A stretch of 5,070 bases of DNA from an uncultured Paracoccus sp. (GTDB lineage: Bacteria > Pseudomonadota > Alphaproteobacteria > Rhodobacterales > Rhodobacteraceae): positions 1-5,070 of the forward strand of contig CALLYR010000278.1 of the NCBI GenBank assembly GCA_937859005.1, written 5' to 3'. The notes under the pieces were generated by a model. The model ran no database searches. It saw only the letters and a program-made list of their open reading frames with translations, and was not told the origin of the DNA. The stretch's first letter is position 1. Each line of letters begins with the position of its first letter. Shown here piece after piece: positions 1-4,451 of the stretch. The translations under genes were made by a program, and so were the position numbers.

Positions 1-1611
1 CCCGCCCGCCTGCATCTGCGTCCACGCCTTCGCGAACCAGTAGCAGACCAGATCGGCGCCCCCCGGCACCTGCGGCCAAGCGCGGCGCAGGGCGGCGGTA
101 TAATCCTCGCCCAGTTCGCGGATCATCTTCTTGTTGCCCAGGAACGGCGGATTGCCCACCACCACATCCGCCGCAGGCCAGTCGGCCGGGCCGCCGTCCG
201 GCCCCAGCACTGCGTCGCGGTTCTGGATGGTTTCCAGCGGGCGCAGGATCGGGTTGCGCGCAGCCTCGAAGCCGTTGCGGCGCATCCACTGGATTTCCCC
301 GATCCAGACCGACACGCGCGCCAGCTCGGCCGCATAAGGGTTCATTTCGATCCCCAGCACGCATTCCGGCCCGATCCGGGGAAAGCCGCGCGGCAGGCCC
401 AGCGCCTCGGCGTCCAGATTGACGCGATGCTCGATGTCCTTCAGCGCCAGCAGCGCCAGATAGAGGAAGTTGCCCGATCCGCAGGCCGGGTCCAGCACGC
501 GAAAGGCGGCCAGCCGTTCAAGAAAGGCTTCCTTGATGGTTGCGGCCTCGTTCTGTGCCCGCGTGCGGGCCGCGGGGCTGCGGGCCGCTGTCGCCTTGTC
601 CAGCGCCGCCTGAATCTCTGCCTGCCGCGCCTGCCATTCGTCCAGCAAGGGCTGGATGATGACGGGTTCGACAATCTGCATGATCTTGTCGCGGTCGGTG
701 TAATGCGCGCCCAACTGGCTGCGCTTGTCCGGGTCCAGCCCGCGTTCAAACAGCGTCCCCATGATCGAGGGGTCGATGTCCGACCAGTCCAGCCGTGCGG
801 CTGCCAGCAGCTCGTCCACATCCTCGGCTTCCAGCGACAGGGCGTCGGCATCGTCGAACAGCCCACCGTTGAACCATTCCACCTGTTCAAAGCCCACCAT
901 GCCGCCCGACTGCATCGCGGCAAACAGGGTCGCGGCATGGGTCTGGAACATCTGCGGCTGCCGCTTCGCATGTTCAATCATGCGCTGGAACATGCGGCCC
1001 GGCAGCAGGTTCACGTCCTCCGCGAACATGCAGAAGATCAGGCGGTTCACGAAGTGGGCGACCCGGTGCGCCTCATGCCCGCGCCGCCGCAGGTTCATGG
1101 CAAGGGCGGCAAAGCGGGACGCGGCTTCCTCGGTCAACCCCTGCCGGGTCCGGGCCGGGCGCAGCCATTCGGGGTCCAGGAAGGCCGCGCGCAGCAGGTC
1201 GCGCTTGCCCGCGTCCGCCAGTTCGTCCAGCGCAATGGCGTGAACCTGCTGAACCGTATTCGTCCAGTTGGTGTGAAGCTGGATGCGGTCCATGTCGGAC
1301 ACGATCAGGAGCGGCGGGTTTTCCAAGGCCACGGCATATTGCTGAAGCTGGGCAAAGGCGGCCTTCAGATCCTTGCGCCTGCCCTTGTATTCCCAAGCAA
1401 AGCAGCCGCGCCGCCACACGTCCGCCCAGCCCTCGCCCCCGCTTGTCTTGGTCGCGCCCTTCTCGAAGGTGAACCAGTCGCCTTTCGGGTCCGCCGTCAC
1501 CGGATCGTCAATGTTCAGCAGGCGGCACAGGTCCAAGAAATGCGCCTGCGAGGCGCTGCGCTCCTTCAGTTCGACCTTGCGCCACTTGGTGATGAAGTCG
1601 TGCGGCGTCAT
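1..1611 (-). CDS. MmeI-like single-chain restriction-modification enzyme (type IIG/IIL), C-terminal part beyond the window
   Basis: The protein should both cut and methylate DNA (adenine N6, SAM-dependent) in one polypeptide. The 537 visible residues follow the MmeI layout. An N-terminal nuclease domain carries D64-x9-E74-Y-K76 (GWADVW...AWEYK), a PD-(D/E)XK active site with the spacing known for MmeI. An alpha-helical spacer follows (about 130-295). The gamma-class methyltransferase core then shows motif X (GAHYT, 301-305), motif I DPACGSGNF (374-382), an acidic motif II residue (GIEMNPYA, E422) and catalytic motif IV NPPF (487-490). Family members are about 900 aa, so the rest of the methyltransferase, the target-recognition domain and the C-terminus lie to the left. 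No frameshift or internal stop is seen in the 537 codons. The ATG at 1611-1609 is chosen because GAGGGG (1617-1622) lies 5 nt upstream and because MTPHDFITKWRK is a typical family start. It diverges from the small membrane-protein genes. The recognition site cannot be read from this part. Confidence 0.95.
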   Translation of the reverse strand, partial: MTPHDFITKWRKVELKERSASQAHFLDLCRLLNIDDPVTADPKGDWFTFEKGATKTSGGEGWADVWRRGCFAWEYKGRRKDLKAAFAQLQQYAVALENPPLLIVSDMDRIQLHTNWTNTVQQVHAIALDELADAGKRDLLRAAFLDPEWLRPARTRQGLTEEAASRFAALAMNLRRRGHEAHRVAHFVNRLIFCMFAEDVNLLPGRMFQRMIEHAKRQPQMFQTHAATLFAAMQSGGMVGFEQVEWFNGGLFDDADALSLEAEDVDELLAAARLDWSDIDPSIMGTLFERGLDPDKRSQLGAHYTDRDKIMQIVEPVIIQPLLDEWQARQAEIQAALDKATAARSPAARTRAQNEAATIKEAFLERLAAFRVLDPACGSGNFLYLALLALKDIEHRVNLDAEALGLPRGFPRIGPECVLGIEMNPYAAELARVSVWIGEIQWMRRNGFEAARNPILRPLETIQNRDAVLGPDGGPADWPAADVVVGNPPFLGNKKMIRELGEDYTAALRRAWPQVPGGADLVCYWFAKAWTQMQAGG

Positions 1612-1616
1612 GGCGT

Positions 1617-1664
1617 CCCCTCGGCTGGCCGGGGTATATGAGCGGGCGCGCAGGGGCGGTGCAA
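1617..1664 (-). promoter_or_regulatory. Candidate promoter and ribosome-binding site of the MmeI-like gene
   Basis: On the minus strand TTGCAC (1659-1664) and CATATA (1635-1640) are separated by 18 nt and resemble sigma-70 -35 and -10 boxes. GAGGGG (1617-1622) is the probable Shine-Dalgarno. Transcription would begin only about 15-20 nt before the ATG. The -10 region overlaps TATATG on the plus strand, which could serve the divergent gene, but no good plus-strand -35 is visible. This is a pattern match only. Confidence 0.35.
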
Positions 1665-1675
1665 GGAGCGGTTGA

Positions 1676-1906
1676 ATGGTGACGGAACGCGATGCGCTGG
1701 CGGCCTATAACGAGCGGGTGAAGCTGTTTGCCGGGTTCATCAACGCGCTGGGCATCGGCATGATCGGCTTTGCCGTGCTGCGCCCGCTGGCGGACAGCCT
1801 GTCCAACGCATCCTGGGCCGCGGCATGGTGGGCGGGAACCGGACTCGCATTGCACGGCGTTTCTCACTATATTCTGGGCAGGCTGCGGAAGGAGGTGAAG
1901 GCATGA
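1676..1906 (+). CDS. Small two-helix membrane protein (76 aa), function unknown
   Basis: A 76-aa protein with a charged N-terminus (MVTERDALAAYNERVK) is followed by two hydrophobic segments, about residues 17-39 and 47-68, and a basic tail (GRLRKEVKA). This suggests an inner-membrane hairpin with both ends in the cytoplasm. The ATG at 1676 has GGAG (1665-1668) 7 nt upstream. A GTG at the second codon is a less well-spaced alternative. It is divergent from the restriction-modification gene, and its stop overlaps the next gene by ATGA, so the two small proteins are probably made together. No enzyme motif is seen. The position suggests an accessory of the restriction locus or a small island/phage membrane protein, but that is inference from context only. 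Confidence 0.8.
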   Translation: MVTERDALAAYNERVKLFAGFINALGIGMIGFAVLRPLADSLSNASWAAAWWAGTGLALHGVSHYILGRLRKEVKA

Positions 1907-2028
1907 CGCTGTTCGAGTTCATCGTCCCTGTCATCGCGCTGGCGGTTGCGGGCGCGGGTATCCTTGTGCTGCGGCGTCAGGAAAAGGCGCTGGACGGCCC
2001 GCAGGCAAAGCACCATCCGGCCGAGTGA
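1903..2028 (+). CDS. Single-span membrane micro-protein (41 aa), function unknown
   Basis: The start is the ATG at 1903, which overlaps the upstream stop (ATGA). It is preceded by a near-perfect Shine-Dalgarno, AAGGAGGTGA (1889-1898), 4 nt away. A longer in-frame start at 1825 is unlikely because it would lie deep inside the preceding gene and lacks this signal. The product has one hydrophobic segment (about residues 4-24), then RRQEK and a short polar tail (DGPQAKHHPAE). By the positive-inside rule the C-terminus is cytoplasmic. The strong ribosome-binding site suggests at least as much synthesis as the 76-aa partner, consistent with a two-component membrane complex. The terminator just downstream ends this two-gene unit. 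No family is recognised. Confidence 0.72.
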   Translation: MTLFEFIVPVIALAVAGAGILVLRRQEKALDGPQAKHHPAE

Positions 2029-2055
2029 CGATATATATTGCCGGTAAGGCTGACC

Positions 2056-2079
2056 AAGGGGGCTGCGGCCCCCTTTCTT
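2056..2079 (+). terminator. Intrinsic terminator after the small membrane-protein pair
   Basis: AAGGGGGC (2056-2063), loop TGCG (2064-2067) and GCCCCCTT (2068-2075) form a perfect 8-bp stem, followed by TCTT so that the tract reads TTTCTT. It lies 27 nt after the 41-aa gene. The T-rich side is on the plus strand, so it ends plus-strand transcription. On the opposite strand only two Ts follow the stem. Confidence 0.85.
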
Positions 2080-2420
2080 GTGGGTCCCCGCTTGGGCATC
2101 CCGCGCCCGTTCCGCCCAGCGCAGGCAGGGCATCGCGGGAAGGACAGCCCAACCCCAACCCGGCTTTTCCGCGCGGCCAACAGGCCCTGCGCCGGGGGCC
2201 GCGCACCCGCCCCTGTCCAATGCCGCCGCAACGGTCCCTGAACCGGGGGGCGGTCGAGAGTCCGAGGCCGCTTGCGCCCGGCACCCGTGTCCCTCTCACG
2301 CGCGGACAATTTTCCCGGCGGCGGTTGCGGGCTGCGCACTTGTCCGAAATTCGCAGGGTTTGCGGGTTCCTCACCGGGCGCGCATCCTGACGAATCCGCG
2401 CACTGCGCACCGCGGAACTG

Positions 2421-2442
2421 GGGGGCGGCTGGAAAGCCCGGC
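2421..2442 (+). repeat. 22-bp hairpin-containing direct repeat, copy 1
   Basis: The copy begins GGGGGCGGCTGGAAAGCC. It is identical to copy 2 (2521-2542) at 21 of 22 positions, and the copies start exactly 100 bp apart. Inside it GGCT-GGAA-AGCC forms a 4-bp stem with a GNRA-type loop. In this copy GGGGC (2422-2426) can also pair with GCCCC (2441-2445), extending the hairpin. No T-tract follows. Confidence 0.7.
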
Positions 2443-2520
2443 CCCGCGCGGGGTCTGACCGGCAGTCCCCTGCAAGATGAACGCTAATACAGGTTTTCCC
2501 TCTCCCGCGCGCGCAAGGGT

Positions 2521-2542
2521 GGGGGCGGCTGGAAAGCCAGGC
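2521..2542 (+). repeat. 22-bp hairpin-containing direct repeat, copy 2
   Basis: It differs from copy 1 only at the 19th base (A instead of C) and has the same GGCT-GGAA-AGCC mini-hairpin. Here the outer GGGGC (2522-2526) can pair with GCCCC at 2551-2555, directly before five Ts. Confidence 0.7.
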
Positions 2543-2560
2543 AGGTCCGCGCCCCTTTTT
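2522..2560 (+). terminator. Possible second plus-strand terminator built on repeat copy 2
   Basis: GGGGC (2522-2526) pairs with GCCCC (2551-2555), enclosing the GGAA-loop hairpin, and TTTTT follows at 2556-2560. The short, interrupted outer stem makes it weaker than the terminator at 2056. It would matter only if an unannotated plus-strand RNA crosses this region. Confidence 0.3.
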
Positions 2561-2788
2561 CCGGCGTGGCATAAACAGGCCGCAGGGCATCACCCCATGC
2601 GCTTGATTTTCTCTTGTTTGTTTATCGAGCGGCCCGGCCTGCCCCGTGAAGGGGCTGCGCATCCCCATTCATCATCATCGCCCAACCCCGCCGTTTCCTG
2701 CTTTCACTCCATGAAGGGACGGCGGCACCTTAAGGTTTTCTCAGGGTGCAGCCGGGCCTGCCGTCAGGGTGCGCAGGCCAGGGGTCTG

Positions 2789-2908
2789 TCAGGTTCTTCC
2801 CGGCGGCTGGCTTGCGCAGGGGGGCGCAGCGCGGGAATGTGCCAGCGACAGGGGGATTTTTTGGGCGTCCGTGGCGTCCATGTCGGCCCGGCTGGCATCG
2901 GTGTTCAT
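2789..2908 (-). CDS. Possible small ORF (39 aa) containing MDATDA
   Basis: The frame starts at the ATG at 2908-2906, which shares its A with the stop of the upstream small ORF (TGATG), and ends in TGA at 2791-2789. It begins MNTDASRADMDATDAQK and has no known domain. Support is the stop-start overlap and the MDATDA peptide shared with its upstream neighbour. Against it are the very short length, no clear Shine-Dalgarno and no homology evidence. It may instead be non-coding DNA carrying a repeated site. Confidence 0.3.
   Translation of the reverse strand: MNTDASRADMDATDAQKIPLSLAHSRAAPPCASQPPGRT
2864..2881 (-). repeat. 18-bp repeat ATGGACGCCACGGACGCC, copy 2 in minus-strand order
   Basis: It is an exact copy of 2983-3000, with starts 119 bp apart. 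The unit is itself two 9-mers, RYGGACGCC. In both copies it is read in the same frame as MDATDA within different small ORFs. Confidence 0.8.
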
Positions 2909-3069
2909 CAGGCAGATTCTTGCACCCCTTGAGGGGGCGGCAGAATTCCCGGCCAATCTGCGGATGCCTGCCGGGCTGTAAAGGCGTCCGTGGCGTCCAT
3001 CCTAACAGCCCATCCCGCGCGCGTCGGCGTCCTGAAATACGGCCGGGTTAAAATCCGGTCATCCTTCAT
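2908..3069 (-). CDS. Possible small ORF (53 aa, or 30 aa from an internal ATG) containing MDATDA
   Basis: It opens at ATG 3069-3067, overlapping the end of the HTH/HGGxSTG gene by 11 nt, and ends at TGA 2910-2908. It begins MKDDRILTRPYF, and the MDATDA peptide begins at residue 24, where an in-frame ATG at 3000 gives a 30-aa alternative. The overlap with the upstream gene fits the coupling seen throughout this operon. Third codon positions are poorer in G/C than in the neighbouring real genes, and no good ribosome-binding site is seen, so coding status is doubtful. No function is recognised. Confidence 0.33.
   Translation of the reverse strand: MKDDRILTRPYFRTPTRAGWAVRMDATDAFTARQASADWPGILPPPQGVQESA
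2983..3000 (-). repeat. 18-bp repeat ATGGACGCCACGGACGCC, copy 1 in minus-strand order
   Basis: It is an exact 18-bp match to 2864-2881, inside the upstream small ORF and starting at its internal ATG. It may be a conserved peptide start or a protein-binding site. Confidence 0.8.
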
Positions 3070-3595
3070 CGCCAAAAGCTTGCGGGGCTGACCTGTCCCG
3101 CGCCTTCGCCTTGGCCCAGCGGCGGCGCTGGGCATCCCGGATGCGTGCGATGCCTTCGGGCGTGCGTGCCCCCGTGGACAGCCCGCCGTGGAACTTGCAG
3201 CGCTGCCTGCCCGGCTCGGACTTGTTGCGGCAAGGCGTGCCCTTGCGGGTCTTGGCCCCGCAGCGGACACGGCGGCGGGCGGCGCGTTCAGCTTCACGGG
3301 CCTGCCATGCGGCCAACTGCGCGGCGGCAAGGGCGTCCATCCGCTCGGAGAGGGACAGCACCCCATCCCCGCGCGCGTGCGTAGTGGTGCAAAGAACCGG
3401 CCAGACCACCCAGCCCAGCGCCCCGGCCATGCGCTGCACGGCCCAGCCGCGCGGGTCCAGATGGTGCGCGGCTTCCCAATACTGCACCGCTGTCCGCCCC
3501 ACGCCCGCCTTGGCGGCAAGCTGGCGCTGGGTCAGTCCGGCGGCTTTGCGGCGGGCGGCCAGTTCCGCGCCTGCGGGTCCGTGGTGCGGCTTCAT
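3059..3595 (-). CDS. HTH (XRE-type) protein with C-terminal HGGxSTG zinc-finger-like domain
   Basis: This is a 178-aa probable DNA-binding regulator. Residues about 10-62 form a Cro/CI-type helix-turn-helix, with TQRQLAAKAGVGRTAVQYWEA (22-42) covering the two core helices. A linker rich in Ala and Arg follows. The C-terminus carries C112-x9-C122-x10-C133-x2-H136, running into the HGGLSTG signature (136-142) and the basic TPEGIARIRDAQRRRW helix. The cysteines and histidine could bind zinc. This matches the family named HGGxSTG domain-containing protein, common in alphaproteobacterial phage and island DNA, whose biochemical role is unsettled. The ATG at 3595 has AAAGGA (3603-3608) 7 nt upstream and overlaps the previous small frame by ATGA. 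It is the last confident gene of the operon. A role as an island regulator is inferred from the HTH and context. Confidence 0.88.
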   Translation of the reverse strand: MKPHHGPAGAELAARRKAAGLTQRQLAAKAGVGRTAVQYWEAAHHLDPRGWAVQRMAGALGWVVWPVLCTTTHARGDGVLSLSERMDALAAAQLAAWQAREAERAARRRVRCGAKTRKGTPCRNKSEPGRQRCKFHGGLSTGARTPEGIARIRDAQRRRWAKAKARDRSAPQAFGDEG

Positions 3596-3729
3596 GGGCT
3601 TGTCCTTTCGTCGGCATGGGGCGCGGCCCGAGTGCCCGCCTGCGGGGCGTATCCGTCACCCTGCGGGACCTCGGGGGCGCGATGGCGCACGAAGCGGATG
3701 GACCGGGTTGCCCGTTCCTCGGTTGTCAG
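3592..3729 (-). CDS. Possible 45-aa product, or the amber-separated tail of the upstream 66-aa protein
   Basis: After the TAG of the 66-aa gene (3738-3736) the same frame stays open for two codons and then reads (L/M)TTEERATRSIRFVRHRAPE to a TGA at 3594-3592 that overlaps the next ATG (ATGA). Third codon positions are G/C-rich and the gap would otherwise be empty in a packed operon, so translation seems likely. There is no ATG. CTG at 3729 is the natural start by context, GTG at 3690 is a shorter alternative, and no good Shine-Dalgarno precedes either. It may therefore be a coupled small gene with a rare start, or the second half of one protein interrupted by a nonsense change. No domain is recognised. 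Confidence 0.4.
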   Translation of the reverse strand: MTTEERATRSIRFVRHRAPEVPQGDGYAPQAGTRAAPHADERTSP

Positions 3730-3735
3730 CCCGGC

Positions 3736-3936
3736 CTAATGGCGCAGGGGCATGGGCGTGAAGCACAATGTTGCGCCCCGCCAGGCGAATAGCAGGGCCT
3801 CGGGGTCTGCGCCTTTGCGGGTCAACTGCCGGGCCAAGGCGCAGACGCTGGCAATCCCGCGCAGGTCGAGATGGACGGGCACGGGGGCGCGGGGCGCAGT
3901 CCCGTCCTGCTGTTCCGGGTTCCGGTCCACGCTCAT
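3736..3936 (-). CDS. Small hypothetical protein (66 aa) of the replication/regulation operon
   Basis: It starts MSVDRNPEQQDG at ATG 3936, which overlaps the upstream stop (ATGA) and has GGGAGG (3945-3950) 8 nt upstream. A longer start at 3996 lies inside the previous gene and lacks such a site. A polar N-terminus of about 20 residues leads into a compact hydrophobic domain (VHLDLRGIASVCALARQLTRKG, then an Ala/Leu-Phe stretch) ending FTPMPLRH. No known motif is seen. It ends in TAG, unlike the TGA of its neighbours, and the frame stays open beyond the stop. Function unknown; expression is probably coupled to the genes on either side. Confidence 0.72.
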   Translation of the reverse strand: MSVDRNPEQQDGTAPRAPVPVHLDLRGIASVCALARQLTRKGADPEALLFAWRGATLCFTPMPLRH

Positions 3937-4451
3937 TGGCAGGGCCTCCCGTCCAGACAGGCCAGCGCCGTTGTCCGGTCCTGCCATCGCCAGCACTTGC
4001 CGCAGAACAACCGCCCCTGCGGGCCGTGCCGCTCAAGGTCGGACATGGCGTCCCAGCGGTCGCGGCTCACCCATTCGCCGCACCATGTCACCACCATTCC
4101 GGCATGGAGCGGCACAACGGGGGCACTGGGCCTAGACGCGACCTCGGGACAAGACCCCGGCTCGGACAGAACCCCCTCGGCTCGGGACAAAACCCCCGTC
4201 CCCTGCGCAGTCACGCTGTCACCCTGGGGACATTGGGACAAAGCGGACAGAACCCCGGAAACCTCGTGTTTGCCGGGATTTTGAATGTCCCACCCTCCGG
4301 GACAAAACCTTTCTGTCCGGGACAAAACCCCATACTCTGGCGCTGACGCGGGGGTTTTGTCCTTTCTGTCCCAATGTCCCACTGTCCCCACCCCGGTATG
4401 GGCCATTGCCTTGGCGCTGGGCGCGCGGGCCATTTCAAGCCAGATGCTCAT
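3933..4451 (-). CDS. 172-aa hypothetical protein with repeat-filled middle and Cys-rich C-terminus
   Basis: It starts at ATG 4451, overlapping the stop of the DUF3987 gene (ATGA), with GGGAGG (4459-4464) 7 nt upstream. It ends by another ATGA overlap with the 66-aa gene. The N-terminus (MSIWLEMARAPSAKAMAH) looks like ordinary coding sequence. Residues about 22-103 are low-complexity and arise from the GGGACAAAACCCC array, including four GVLS peptides at residues 41, 66, 86 and 93. The C-terminal part (about 117-172) looks like a folded domain: W-C124-GEWVSRDRWDAM, then C150-GKC153-W, with C165 and C171, a possible zinc site. No function is recognised. Conservation at both ends but not in the middle would fit a gene that tolerates, or hosts, a DNA element inside it. 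Confidence 0.7.
   Translation of the reverse strand: MSIWLEMARAPSAKAMAHTGVGTVGHWDRKDKTPASAPEYGVLSRTERFCPGGWDIQNPGKHEVSGVLSALSQCPQGDSVTAQGTGVLSRAEGVLSEPGSCPEVASRPSAPVVPLHAGMVVTWCGEWVSRDRWDAMSDLERHGPQGRLFCGKCWRWQDRTTALACLDGRPCQ
4227..4380. repeat. 30-bp inverted repeat pair within the array
   Basis: The arms are 4227-4256 (plus) and 4351-4380 (minus), 26 of 30 bases identical. Both read GGGACATTGGGACA, four variable bases, GGACA, one variable purine, AACCCC. The arms are separated by 94 bp holding two further plus-oriented copies of the core unit. Confidence 0.85.
4320..4362. other. Perfect 12-bp stem with 19-nt loop
   Basis: GGACAAAACCCC (4320-4331) and GGGGTTTTGTCC (4351-4362) are exact complements around a 19-nt loop. 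In the minus-strand operon mRNA this would fold into a stable hairpin early in the 172-aa coding region. No T-tract follows, so it is not an ordinary terminator. It may be a site for a dimeric DNA-binding protein or an mRNA structure. Confidence 0.7.

Larger units (their letters stand above)
2080..2788. other. Intergenic region without a convincing gene
   Basis: About 700 bp between the plus-strand terminator and the tail of the minus-strand operon. Open frames exist on both strands, but they are Arg/Pro/Gly-rich, lack ribosome-binding sites and any recognisable domain, and some run through the terminator or into neighbouring genes. What can be seen is a 22-bp direct repeat at 2421 and 2521, an AT-richer patch around 2603-2628, a CCCC/GGGG hairpin at 2641-2655, a 10-bp palindrome ACCTTAAGGT (2727-2736), and a 9-bp direct repeat TCAGGGTGC at 2741-2749 and 2764-2772. 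It could hold a small RNA or decayed coding DNA; neither can be shown here. Confidence 0.55.
4143..4387. repeat. Array of degenerate GGGACAAAACCCC units (iteron-like)
   Basis: Plus-oriented copies lie at 4146-4158, 4164-4175, 4184-4196, 4245-4256, 4299-4309 (truncated) and 4319-4331. One copy is inverted at 4351-4362. The first three share CTCGG just upstream and start 18-20 bp apart. Shorter GGGACA or TGTCCC units flank the copies at 8-bp steps (4228-4240 in plus orientation and 4363-4387 inverted). The ORF reads four copies as GVLS, one as RFCP, one as GSCP and the inverted one as KDKTP, so the shared element is nucleotide-level. Confidence 0.85.

Noticed and set aside
427..1641. Long plus-strand open frame of 404 codons opposite the restriction-modification gene
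   Set aside because: It is an antisense shadow. The minus-strand frame carries clear family motifs along its length, while this one has no recognisable domain and skewed His/Arg/Gln composition.
2025..2458. Several plus-strand frames of 67-126 codons in the intergenic region
   Set aside because: They mutually overlap, begin within or next to the terminator, are Arg/Pro/Gly-rich and lack any start signal, so none can be preferred.
1931..2668. Minus-strand open frame of 245 codons across the intergenic region
   Set aside because: It runs antisense through the 41-aa gene and the terminator, is very Arg/Pro-rich, has no good ribosome-binding site and no recognisable domain. High-GC DNA produces such frames by chance.
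2080..3058. tRNA or integration attachment site
   Set aside because: No cloverleaf, no tRNA-like 3' end and no duplicated core were found by reading both strands, and no integrase gene is in view.
3111..3761. Plus-strand frames (up to 216 codons) opposite the HTH/HGGxSTG gene
   Set aside because: They are shadows of a gene whose two domains and start signal are clear on the minus strand.
4227..4380. Insertion-sequence or MITE ends
   Set aside because: The inverted arms are only 94 bp apart, sit within an open reading frame, and show no target-site duplication. More copies of the core unit occur outside the arms.
4143..4387. CRISPR array
   Set aside because: The units are only 12-13 bp, degenerate, unevenly spaced, present in both orientations and lie within a coding frame; no uniform spacers are seen.
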